DNA of 64,000 nucleotides, taken from the NCBI RefSeq assembly GCF_026008495.1, contig NZ_BQUN01000209.1, positions 43,430-107,429 on the forward strand. Direction: 5' to 3'. The stretch's first letter is position 1, and every line of letters begins with the position of its first letter. The position numbers were made by a program, and so were the translations under genes. Positions 1-7,340 of the stretch are shown piece by piece. The notes under the pieces are model-generated. The model was not told the origin of the DNA, made no database searches, and saw nothing but the letters and a program-made list of their open reading frames with translations. The DNA is from Streptomyces sp. A012304 (lineage in GTDB: Bacteria; Actinomycetota; Actinomycetes; Streptomycetales; Streptomycetaceae).

Positions 1-120
1 CTGAGGTTCCCTTCGGGGGGTGCGGTGGATCTGCACAGAGTTACGGGCCGCGCTCGCCGCTCGTTCATCGGCGGCCCGCTCGGCCCGGACAGTGTCGAGA
101 TACTGACCCGCTCGAGATGA
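1..120 (+). other. possible 3' end of a gene cut by the window edge
   Basis: The first reading frame is open from base 1 to a TGA and would encode 39 residues ending EILTRSR. It has no recognisable domain. It could be the tail of a gene starting outside the window or chance open frame in GC-rich DNA; I cannot tell. Confidence 0.15.
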
Positions 121-187
121 GACGGGCGTAAGCCACAGCTGTCGCGGAGCTGTCGGCCGGGCGCCGAAGGCCGCGCGCACCCCGGGG

Positions 188-276
188 GCCTGGGGCGATG
201 GTCAAGGAAGTGAGCGACCCGCTCGATCAGGCCATTGCGTGAGGGCGGCTCGCTGCCGTGGCTCGCCGAGGCCGAC
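188..276 (+). pseudogene. broken copy of the start of the HipA_2-family kinase gene
   Basis: This stretch repeats the beginning of the intact HipA_2 gene found 4.1 kb further on. Both have GCCTGGGG, two bases, then ATG. Here the frame reads MVKEVSDPLDQ and meets a stop after four more codons, whereas a shift of one base gives PLREGGSLPWLAEADAV, matching PLREGGSLPGLIEADDL of the intact protein. The DNA is identical over 24 bases (235-258 against 4370-4393). The spacing from ATG to the PLREGG codons is two bases shorter than in the intact gene, so the reading frame is broken, and similarity ends soon after EADAV. It is a truncated, frameshifted duplicate or recombination scar, not a working gene. 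Confidence 0.6.
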
Positions 277-349
277 GCCGTGCGCGCCCCGTTCCATGGC
301 CTCCGCCCTGCGCGTCGCGCCCGGTGCGGCTCGGCCCCGGCGTGGGAAG

Positions 350-383
350 GGACGGTGCCGGGTGTCCCCTCCCGGCACCGTCC
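350..383. terminator. strong hairpin downstream of the MFS gene
   Basis: A perfect 13-bp stem (GGACGGTGCCGGG) closes an 8-base loop. It lies about 210 bases past the stop codon of the minus-strand exporter gene and has no T-tract, as is common for Streptomyces terminators. It could stop transcripts from either side. The rest of 284-592 shows no gene I can support. Confidence 0.45.
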
Positions 384-592
384 GGGGCCGTGCGCCGCTC
401 AGGCACGGCCCGTTCAGGGAGGGCCTGCCGGAGCCCGGGGAGGCCATGGCGGCGTCCTCGGGCTCCGGCAGGCGGGTGAGCGGTTCGGCGGTGCCGGCGG
501 GCGGCCCTTCCGGCGGGGAGGGAGGGACCGCCGCCGATGGGGTCGGCCGCCCTCCGCGGGCTCCTTGGCCGGCCCCCGCGCGGGTCTCATGG

Positions 593-2200
593 TCAGCCGA
601 CCTCCGCGGGCTCCTTCCGGGTCTCTTCGGTCCGCTCCTGGCGGTGGCCGGCGGTGGCCTTGCGGCCGGGCAGGACAGCCAGGACGATCAGGGCGCCGAC
701 GGCCATGATGACGCCGCCGATGATGCTGGTGTGCGCGACGCCGTGGGCGAAGGACTCGTGCACCGCGTCCACCAGCGCCTGGGCCTGCTGGGGCGTGGCG
801 CCGGGGGTCTTGGCGACCTGCTCGGCGACCGCGAGGCCCGCGCCCACCGACTCCTTCGCGGTGTCGAGGGCGTCGTGCGGGAGCCGGTTGCCGACCAGGT
901 CGGCCAGCTTGTCCTGGTAAGCGGTGCCGAGCAGCGAGCCCAGGACCGCGATGCCCAGGGAGCCGCCCAGTTCCAGCGAGGTGTCGTTGGCGCCGCCGCC
1001 GACGCCCAGCTCGGACTCGGGGAAGGAGTCCATGATCGTGTCGGTGGCCGGGGAGACGCTCAGACCGATCGCGAAGCCGAGCAGCAGCAGCGACGGCAGG
1101 AAGTCGGTGTACGTCGAGCTCTTGTCGATCTGGGCGAGCAGGAACACACCCACGGTGCCCAGGGCCATGCCGGGCACGACCATGGCCTTCACGCCGAGCT
1201 TCGGCGTCAGCTTCCCGGTGACCGCAGCGCCGGCGAACACGGCACCGGCCAGCGGCAGCAGACGAATGCCGGTCTCCAGGGCGTCGTAGCCGAGGACGAA
1301 CTGCAGGAACTGCGTCGAGTAGTAGATCGATCCGAAGGTGCCGAAGAAGAAGAACAGCACCGCGAGCATCGAGCCGCTGAAGGGGCGCTCGGCGAACTTG
1401 CGGACGTCCAGCATCGGGTGCGGGTGCTTCAGCTCCCACAGCGTGAAGGCGACGAAGCCCACGCCGGCGACCACGGCCGCGGTGACCGGGCCGACGCCCC
1501 AGCCGAAGTGCGGGCCCTCGATGATGGCGTAGACGAGGGAGCCGACGGAGACGATCGACAGCAGCCCGCCGACGTAGTCGATCCGGCCCATGCCCTCCGC
1601 CTTCGACGGCGGCACCAGGACGAACGCGCCGACGACGGCGACGACCGCGATGGGCACGTTGATCAGGAAGGTCGAACCCCAGGCGCGGCTTTCCAGCAGC
1701 CAGCCGGCGACGAGGGGGCCGACGGCGATGGCGAGGCCGGAGGTCGCGGTCCACGCCGTGATGGCCCGCGTCCGCTCCCGCTTCGGGAACATCGCCACCA
1801 GCAGCGACAGCGTGGCCGGCATGACCACGGCCGCGCCGACCCCCATGATCGCGCGGGCGACGATGACCAGGGTCGTCTCGTCGACCAGGCTGCCCATCAC
1901 CGAACCGCCCGCGAAGATCAGCAGGCCCGTGATCAGGGCGCCGCGGCGGCTGTACTTGTCGCCGATCGAGCCCAGCACCAGCATCAGCGCGGCGTAGGGG
2001 ACCGTGTAGCCGTCGATGACCCACTGCAGATCACTGCTGCTGAGCCGCAGGTCCGTGGTCATGTCGGGGGCGGCGACGATCAGGGACGTGTTGGCCATGA
2101 CCACGATCAGCAGGCTCAGGCACAGCACGATCAGCGCCCACCAGCGCCGTGTGTACGGCCCGGTCATCTTCTCGACCGGTGTGTTCGCGAAGAGCGGCAT
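593..2200 (-). CDS. MFS drug exporter, DHA2 (14-TM) family
   Basis: A proton-driven efflux pump of the inner membrane, 535 residues, the usual size for the EmrB/QacA group. The first membrane helix is at about residues 20-40. The motif-A loop GDKYSRRG is at 80-87, and the antiporter motif C region AVGPLVAGWL is at about 159-168. The C-terminus is short and charged, rich in Lys, Arg and Glu. The ATG start is preceded by AGGAGC at good spacing. It is divergent from a TetR gene, with three operator-like inverted repeats between them, so it is most likely repressed by that TetR protein and induced by its own substrate. The substrate cannot be read from sequence. Confidence 0.92.
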   Translation of the reverse strand: MPLFANTPVEKMTGPYTRRWWALIVLCLSLLIVVMANTSLIVAAPDMTTDLRLSSSDLQWVIDGYTVPYAALMLVLGSIGDKYSRRGALITGLLIFAGGSVMGSLVDETTLVIVARAIMGVGAAVVMPATLSLLVAMFPKRERTRAITAWTATSGLAIAVGPLVAGWLLESRAWGSTFLINVPIAVVAVVGAFVLVPPSKAEGMGRIDYVGGLLSIVSVGSLVYAIIEGPHFGWGVGPVTAAVVAGVGFVAFTLWELKHPHPMLDVRKFAERPFSGSMLAVLFFFFGTFGSIYYSTQFLQFVLGYDALETGIRLLPLAGAVFAGAAVTGKLTPKLGVKAMVVPGMALGTVGVFLLAQIDKSSTYTDFLPSLLLLGFAIGLSVSPATDTIMDSFPESELGVGGGANDTSLELGGSLGIAVLGSLLGTAYQDKLADLVGNRLPHDALDTAKESVGAGLAVAEQVAKTPGATPQQAQALVDAVHESFAHGVAHTSIIGGVIMAVGALIVLAVLPGRKATAGHRQERTEETRKEPAEVG

Positions 2201-2283
2201 CGAAAAAGCTCCTAGGGGACGAAGCGGTGGCTTCGGGACCGGCGGGAACGGCGCGGGCTGCGGCCGGCACCGCGGACATTTAT

Positions 2284-2356
2284 TTGCCCACCGGTGTGCA
2301 GGCTAGTTTATTGCCCGCCTGTGTGCAAGTATTACTTGCCCGCTTCTGGGCAAGTA
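2284..2356. promoter_or_regulatory. three repeated operator-like palindromes between MFS and TetR genes
   Basis: Three copies of a TTGCCC-N6-G(G/T)GCA motif lie at 2284-2301, 2311-2328 and 2336-2353, spaced 27 and 25 bases apart. The third is the best: TACTTGCCC and GGGCAAGTA form a perfect 9-bp inverted repeat around six bases (2333-2356). The array fills the gap between divergent exporter and TetR starts, the expected place for a TetR operator. The near 2.5-turn spacing would put bound dimers on alternating DNA faces. Binding by the adjacent TetR protein is inferred. Confidence 0.7.
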
Positions 2357-2390
2357 GATGAGGCTTCCCGCGTCGACCGGAGGTATCGCC

Positions 2391-3029
2391 GTGACCGACC
2401 CACGCGTCCTGCCCGGCCCCCGGCGCGACCGGACGCGCCCGACGCGGACCCGCATCCTCGAAGCGGCCCGCCGGGAACTGGGCCGCGACCCGGACAGCAG
2501 CCTGGGTGCCATCGCCGAGGTCGCCGGTGTGTCGCGCCGTACCGTGTACGGCCACTTCGCCGGACGGTCAGCGCTGGTCGAGGGCCTCGTCGACGACGCG
2601 CGGGAGGCCCTGCGGGAGGCGCTGGCCGAGGTCGCGCTGCCGTCCTCCGACGCCATCGACGCCCTGGCGCGCTTCGTCCTCACCCTGTGGCCCGTCGGCG
2701 ACCGCTACCGCATGCTGCTCCGGCTCGCACCCCAGGACCTGGGCACGAAACGCGCGGACGACGTCCTCGCCCCCGCCCGCGACATGGCCACGGCGATCAT
2801 CACCGCGGGCCGGCGGCAGGGCGTCTTCCGCACCGGCCTTCCCCCGCACGTGCTCGGCCGCGCGATCGAGGCGCACATCCTGGCGCTCCTCGACTGCGTC
2901 AACGCCGGCATCTGGACCGACGACGGCACACGTACGGCTGCCGCCGTCCTGATCGCGGCCGGGGTCGACGGCGACCTCGCCGCCGCTCGCGTCCGTCGGC
3001 TGCGCCGGCCCCGGCGCCGGGGTGCCTGA
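2391..3029 (+). CDS. TetR-family repressor, likely of the divergent MFS exporter
   Basis: A 212-residue regulator. The N-terminal helix-turn-helix is seen as TRTRILEAARRELG followed by AEVAGVSRRTVYGHFAGR, at about residues 15-55. The C-terminal part is a ligand-binding helical domain with the marker WPVGDRYRML. The GTG start is chosen because CGGAGGT sits just upstream; an upstream ATG would lack this. It is divergent from the exporter gene, and the triple palindrome lies directly before it, so autorepression together with exporter control is likely. The C-terminus is unusually arginine-rich (VRRLRRPRRRGA). The next gene encodes a paralogue. Confidence 0.9.
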   Translation: MTDPRVLPGPRRDRTRPTRTRILEAARRELGRDPDSSLGAIAEVAGVSRRTVYGHFAGRSALVEGLVDDAREALREALAEVALPSSDAIDALARFVLTLWPVGDRYRMLLRLAPQDLGTKRADDVLAPARDMATAIITAGRRQGVFRTGLPPHVLGRAIEAHILALLDCVNAGIWTDDGTRTAAAVLIAAGVDGDLAAARVRRLRRPRRRGA

Positions 3030-3255
3030 CGGTCGCGGACCACACCCCTGGAGAGAGCCATGTGGCCCCGTACGGCGAGGGCTCCGTGCAGGTGAGCGCC
3101 CCGTCGCCGCGGAGGCGGCGGAAGATGGCCGTCGTCCGCGACGGGGCCTCGGCCGCAGTGGTGCCGGGTCGCGACCTCGGACCAAGACGAAATTCCGCAT
3201 GCCAGAATGGACGTGCCGTTGCTGTCCCTCCCGTACCGCCCCGTCGAGGTTGTCC

Positions 3256-3906
3256 GTGACCGTGCCCAAGCCCGTCGGCCGCGTGCCGCAGCGACGCAAC
3301 GCGCGTTCCAACCGGGCACGCATTCTGGAGACGGCGCGCCGGGAGCTCGGCCGGAACCCGGACATCACCCTGGAGGAGCTGGCACGGCTCGCCGGTGTCG
3401 TACGGCGCACCCTCTTCGGTCACTTTCCCGGCCGGGCCGCGCTGCTGGAGGCGCTGGCCGAGGAGGCCTCCGAGGCCATCCGGGACGCGGCGGCGGCCGG
3501 GGTGAAGCCGGAGGAGCCGGCCGAGCGGGCGCTCGCGTACTTCGCGTTGTCGATGTGGCCCGTGGGCGACCGTTACCGGATGCTCCTGGCGCTGGCCCAG
3601 AGGGATCTGGGCGCGGAACGCGTCGCCGGGCTTCTCGAGCCCGCGCGTGACGAGGTCACGGCCATCCTGGAGCGCGGACAGCGGGACGGCGTCTTCCACG
3701 CCCACCTGCCCCCCGCGGTGCTCAGCGCGGGGGTGGAGGCGATGACGGTCGCCCTGCTGGAACAGGTCAACACCGGGGCACTGGAGGACGACGGCACACG
3801 GAGTGCCGTGGCCATGCTCATCGCGGCCGGCGTGTCCGAGAAGCAGGCGCGGGCCGTGGTCGAGGACGTCGCGGCCACGATCACCGCCGAGGCCACCGCC
3901 GACTGA
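3256..3906 (+). CDS. second TetR-family regulator, paralogue of the preceding one
   Basis: A 216-residue TetR protein sharing the layout and several stretches with its neighbour (RARILETARRELGRNPD, WPVGDRYRMLL, DDGTR near the end), so the pair probably arose by tandem duplication. The HTH lies at about residues 20-60 and reads LARLAGVVRRTLFGHFPGR. The GTG start has GAGGT five bases upstream; an in-frame open stretch further upstream lacks a better site. It is separated by 226 bases from the first TetR gene, enough for its own promoter; ATTC-N9-GAAT at 3192-3208 is a weak operator candidate. Its target is not clear. It may act on the same exporter or on a lost neighbour. Confidence 0.87.
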   Translation: MTVPKPVGRVPQRRNARSNRARILETARRELGRNPDITLEELARLAGVVRRTLFGHFPGRAALLEALAEEASEAIRDAAAAGVKPEEPAERALAYFALSMWPVGDRYRMLLALAQRDLGAERVAGLLEPARDEVTAILERGQRDGVFHAHLPPAVLSAGVEAMTVALLEQVNTGALEDDGTRSAVAMLIAAGVSEKQARAVVEDVAATITAEATAD

Positions 3907-3917
3907 GTCGTCACACG

Positions 3918-4190
3918 GCTGTCCTCAGGGGGCAGGGCGGTGCCGAACGCGGCCAGGGTGTCGGCGAGCCCGGCGACCGCGGCCGCCCGATGGCCCGGCA
4001 CCTCGCGCCCGCCGGCCGAGGCGCCGACGCCGAGGAGCCGCTGCCTGGTGGCGAAGGCCAGCCCGACCTCGTGGCCGACCATGGACGCGCCGTCGGCCAG
4101 GCGCCGGGCGTTGTCGTCCCGCCGGATCGAGCAGGCGTCGGCCAGGTCCAGCCCGGGCAGCGCTCGCAAGGCTGGATGGGAGCGGGTCAC
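3918..4190 (-). pseudogene. remnant of a 2-keto-4-pentenoate hydratase (MhpD/FAH-like) gene
   Basis: The minus strand encodes DLADACSIRRDDNARRLADG then MVGHEVGLAFATRQRLLGV, close to the N-terminal part of 2-hydroxypenta-2,4-dienoate hydratases. After about residue 58 it jumps to GHRAAAVAGLADTLAAFGTALP, which resembles a stretch near the C-terminus of the same family. About 150 central residues, including most metal-binding positions, are missing, and after about residue 91 the frame runs into the antisense of the TetR gene. This is an internally deleted, 3'-truncated relic. The identification rests on remembered family patterns. Confidence 0.6.
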
Positions 4191-4330
4191 CGCCCGACCG
4201 GGGCATCACCGCGACCGCCCGCGATCACCCTCGGTTACTATGCTCACTTCATGCCGGAGGCCGGAAGCTTCTGCACCCCTCCGAAGTTGGCCGTGGATCG
4301 CAAGGCTGAACAGATGGGTGGCCTGGGGAA

Positions 4331-5086
4331 ATGTTGAAAGAGGTCGCCGCGACCCGCTACATCACGCCGTTGCGTGAGGGCGGCTCGCTGCCGGGGCTGA
4401 TCGAGGCCGACGACCTCGGGACCTACGTCCTGAAGTTCACCGGCGCCGGACAGGGCCGCAAGACGCTTGTCGCGGAGGTCGTCTGCGGCGAGCTCGCCCG
4501 CCGGCTGGGCCTGCGGGTCCCGCGTCTGGTCGCCGTCGCACTCGACCCGGTGCTGGGCCTCGGTGAACCCGACCAGCAGGTGCAGGAGTTGCTGAGGTCC
4601 AGCGGCGGCACCAACCTCGGTATGGACTTCCTCTCCGGAGCCCTCGGCTTCGACCCGCTCGCCTTCCCGGTCGATCCCGAGGAGGCCGGCCGGATCGTCT
4701 GGTTCGACGCGCTGGTGAACAACGTCGACCGGTCCTGGCGCAACCCCAACCTGCTCGTGCGCCGCGGCGAGCTGTGGCTCATCGACCACGGCGCCACCAT
4801 GATCTGGCACCACAACTGGCCCTCCGCCAAGGCCTCGGCGGCCCGCCCCTACGACGCCTCGGACCATGCCCTGGCCCGGTTCCGTCCGGACGTCGCCGCC
4901 GCGGCGGCAGGGCTGGCCCCGCTCGTCACCGCCGACCTCCTCGCCGAGGTCACCGCCGAGATCCCGGACGTCTGGCTGGCCGACGAGCCCGGATTCGACA
5001 CCCCGGACGCGCTCCGGCGTGCCTACGCGGCACCCCTCCTCGAGCGCGCCACCGTCATCCACGACCGCATCAAGGGGACCGAGTGA
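4331..5086 (+). CDS. HipA_2-family minimal kinase-like protein
   Basis: A 251-residue protein with the fold signature of HipA-like kinases but much shorter than HipA (about 440). K35 in VLKF is the probable ATP lysine. NNVDRSWRNPN at 130-140 resembles the catalytic loop, with D133 and N140. IDHG at 151-154 looks like the metal-binding Asp motif. The family (HipA_2, PF20613) is common in actinobacteria with no established substrate. The ATG has no strong Shine-Dalgarno; GCCTGGGG precedes it. It overlaps the DUF3037 gene by four bases (GTGA), so the two are translationally coupled. There is no HipB-like DNA-binding partner. A broken copy of its 5' end lies at the window start. Confidence 0.85.
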   Translation: MLKEVAATRYITPLREGGSLPGLIEADDLGTYVLKFTGAGQGRKTLVAEVVCGELARRLGLRVPRLVAVALDPVLGLGEPDQQVQELLRSSGGTNLGMDFLSGALGFDPLAFPVDPEEAGRIVWFDALVNNVDRSWRNPNLLVRRGELWLIDHGATMIWHHNWPSAKASAARPYDASDHALARFRPDVAAAAAGLAPLVTADLLAEVTAEIPDVWLADEPGFDTPDALRRAYAAPLLERATVIHDRIKGTE

Positions 5087-5502
5087 GCGACGACCGCCAC
5101 TTCATCAGACCGGGCCAGGGCGGCGACCGGGACGTCTTCGAGTACGCGCTGCTGCGTGTCGTCCCCCGTGTCGAGCGCGGCGAGTGCATGAACGCCGGCG
5201 TGCTCGTCTACTGCCGTGCCCAGGGCTACGTCGGCGCCCGCACCCACCTCGACGAGGCCCGGCTGCTGGCTCTCGACCCCGAGGCGGACGTGGCCGGTGT
5301 CCGGGCGGCCCTGCGGGCCGTCGAGGGAGTGTGCGGCGGTGGTGAGGGGGCCGGGCAGGCGGCGGCGGACGACCCGGGCCGGCGCTTCCGCTGGCTGATC
5401 GCCCCGCGCTCGACGGTCGTCCAGCCGGGGCCGGTGCACACCGGCCTGACCGCCGACCCGGTGGCCGAGACCGAACGATTGCTGAACCTGCTCGTCAGGT
5501 AA
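5083..5502 (+). CDS. DUF3037 protein, partner of the HipA_2 kinase
   Basis: A 139-residue protein beginning VSDDRHFIRPGQGGDRDVF, with the DUF3037 pattern YALLRVVPRVERGECMNAGV near the start and a C-terminal segment that includes FRWLIAPRSTVVQ. Function is unknown. In many bacteria DUF3037 and HipA_2 genes sit side by side, and here the GTG start overlaps the kinase stop codon, so the two products are probably made in fixed ratio and may form a complex. It is cytoplasmic, with no signal or membrane segment. Whether it is a substrate, an inhibitor or an effector of the kinase cannot be read from the sequence. Confidence 0.82.
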   Translation: MSDDRHFIRPGQGGDRDVFEYALLRVVPRVERGECMNAGVLVYCRAQGYVGARTHLDEARLLALDPEADVAGVRAALRAVEGVCGGGEGAGQAAADDPGRRFRWLIAPRSTVVQPGPVHTGLTADPVAETERLLNLLVR

Positions 5503-5605
5503 TGGATCACACGCGCGCGGATGCCGTTGACACCGCGTGCCAGTGCTTCTAGCGTCACGTCGTACTGAAGGTACTAAGCGGTCGCTCACCCGAGGAGAAG
5601 CAGCA

Positions 5606-6367
5606 ATGTCCACCACTGAGCAGCGGGTCGCCGTCGTCACGGGCGCCGCGCGGGGCATCGGCGCCGCCACCGCCGTACGGCTGGCCGCCGAGGGCCGCGC
5701 GGTCGCGGTGATCGACCTCGACGAGGCCGCCTGCAAGGACACGGTCGAGAAGATCACCGCGGCCGGCGGCAAGGCCGTCGCGATCGGCGCCGACGTCTCC
5801 GACGAGGCCCAGGTCGAGGCGGCGATCGCACGCGTCGTCGAGGAACTCGGCGCCCCGACGATCCTGGTCAACAACGCGGGCGTGCTCCGCGACAACCTGC
5901 TGTTCAAGATGAGCGCCGCGGACTGGGACACGGTCCTCAACGTGCACCTGCGCGGCTCTTTCCTGGTCACCAAGGCCGTCCAGAAGCACATGGTCGACGC
6001 CGGCTTCGGCCGGATCGTCAACCTCTCCTCGTCCTCCGCGCTCGGCAACCGCGGCCAGGCCAACTACTCCGCCGCCAAGGCCGGTCTGCAGGGCTTCACC
6101 AAGACCCTCGCCATCGAGCTGGGCAAGTTCGGCATCACCGCCAACGCCGTCGCCCCCGGCTTCATCGCCACCGACATGACCGCGGCGACCGCCGCCCGCG
6201 TCGGCATGGGCTTCGAGGAGTTCAAGGCCGCCGCCGCCACCCAGATCCCGGTGGCGCGCGTCGGCGAGCCCGACGACATCGCCAACGCGATCGCCTTCTT
6301 CACGGGCGAGGCCGCCGGCTTCGTCTCCGGCCAGGTGCTGTACGTCGCCGGCGGACCGCTCGACTAG
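5606..6367 (+). CDS. fabG: 3-oxoacyl-ACP reductase-type SDR (FabG-like)
   Basis: A 253-residue NAD(P)-dependent short-chain dehydrogenase that probably reduces beta-ketoacyl-ACP or beta-ketoacyl-CoA. The Rossmann motif TGAARGIG is at 12-19, NNAG at 89-92, the catalytic Ser at about 143, and Tyr154-x3-Lys158 in NYSAAK. The C-terminal GGPLD replaces the usual GGM. The ATG has GAGGAG eight bases upstream. The next SDR gene begins 18 bases after its stop, so the two form an operon closed by a strong terminator. Being outside the main fabD-fabH-acpP-fabF cluster, it is more likely a secondary FabG with a catabolic or storage-lipid role; this is inference. Confidence 0.88.
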   Translation: MSTTEQRVAVVTGAARGIGAATAVRLAAEGRAVAVIDLDEAACKDTVEKITAAGGKAVAIGADVSDEAQVEAAIARVVEELGAPTILVNNAGVLRDNLLFKMSAADWDTVLNVHLRGSFLVTKAVQKHMVDAGFGRIVNLSSSSALGNRGQANYSAAKAGLQGFTKTLAIELGKFGITANAVAPGFIATDMTAATAARVGMGFEEFKAAAATQIPVARVGEPDDIANAIAFFTGEAAGFVSGQVLYVAGGPLD

Positions 6368-6385
6368 CCACAGGGGTCACGGAAC

Positions 6386-7147
6386 ATGACTGAACTGCCC
6401 GCACTCTCCGGCAAGGCCGCCCTCGTCACGGGTGCCAGCCGCGGCATCGGCTACGGCGTCGCCGAGGCGCTCGTCGCCCGCGGCGACCGGGTCTGCATCA
6501 CCGGCCGCAACGAGGAGGCCCTGAAGGAGGCCGTGGAGAAGCTCGGCGCCGACCGGGTCATCGGCGTCGCCGGCAAGGCGCACGACGCCGAGCACCAGGC
6601 CGCCGCCGTCGAGCGCGCCATGGAGGCCTTCGGCCGGGTCGACTACCTGGTCAACAACGCCGGGACCAACCCCGTGTTCGGACCGATCGCCGACCTCGAC
6701 CTGAACGTGGCGCGCAAGGTCTTCGAGACCAACGTCATCTCGGCGCTCGGCTTCGCCCAGCGCACCTGGCACGCCTGGCAGAAGGACCACGGCGGCGCGA
6801 TCGTCAACATCGCCTCCGTCGCCGGCCTGTCGGCCTCGCCGTTCATCGGCGCGTACGGCGTCAGCAAGGCCGCGATGATCAACCTGACCCAGCAGCTGGC
6901 GCACGAGTTCGCGCCCAAGGTGCGGGTCAACGCCATCGCCCCGGCGGTGGTGAAGACCAAGTTCGCGCAGGCCCTGTACGAGGGCCGGGAGGCCGAGGCC
7001 GCGTCGGCCTACCCGCTGGGCCGGCTCGGCGTGCCCTCCGACATCGGCGGCGCCGCCGCGTTCCTGACCTCGGAGCAGTCGGACTGGGTCACCGGCCAGA
7101 CGCTCGTCGTCGACGGCGGCATCTTCCTCAACGCCGGCGTCGCCTGA
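6386..7147 (+). CDS. SDR-family oxidoreductase, FabG-like
   Basis: A 253-residue short-chain dehydrogenase with TGASRGIG at 15-22, NNAG at 90-93, Ser144, Tyr157 and Lys161 (YGVSK), the full classical SDR set. GRN at 40-42 after the second strand suggests a preference for NADPH. It probably reduces a 3-oxoacyl thioester or related ketone. It follows the fabG-like gene by 18 bases in a two-gene operon. Its product is only loosely similar to its neighbour, so this is a pair of distinct SDRs rather than a recent duplication. The substrate is unknown. Confidence 0.88.
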   Translation: MTELPALSGKAALVTGASRGIGYGVAEALVARGDRVCITGRNEEALKEAVEKLGADRVIGVAGKAHDAEHQAAAVERAMEAFGRVDYLVNNAGTNPVFGPIADLDLNVARKVFETNVISALGFAQRTWHAWQKDHGGAIVNIASVAGLSASPFIGAYGVSKAAMINLTQQLAHEFAPKVRVNAIAPAVVKTKFAQALYEGREAEAASAYPLGRLGVPSDIGGAAAFLTSEQSDWVTGQTLVVDGGIFLNAGVA

Positions 7148-7165
7148 CGCGCCCCCCGCGTATAC

Positions 7166-7201
7166 GAACCGGGCGTCCCTTGCGCGAGGGACGCCCGGTT
7201 C
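7166..7201 (+). terminator. terminator of the two-SDR operon
   Basis: A perfect 14-bp stem (GAACCGGGCGTCCC and its complement) around an 8-base loop begins 18 bases after the stop codon of the second SDR gene. It has no long T-tract. Confidence 0.8.
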
Positions 7202-7340
7202 CGTACAACGGGTCCACGACGTCATGACAACGTCGTCACAACCGGAGTGATCAATAACGCTCCCCCGTGGCGGAGCCACCCGGCGTGTCGCTGCGGTATG
7301 GTCTGCCGACCCTTGGTATGGCAGCTCGAGGAGCGTGCGC

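Noticed and set aside
239..2215. A 658-codon plus-strand open frame opposite the MFS gene
   Set aside because: Composition is dominated by Arg, Gly, Asp, Gln and His from reading GC-rich DNA antisense; the minus strand encodes a clear transporter.
5606..7147. Two FabG-like genes as part of a biosynthetic gene cluster
   Set aside because: No synthase, carrier protein or tailoring genes lie nearby, and a strong terminator closes the two-gene operon.
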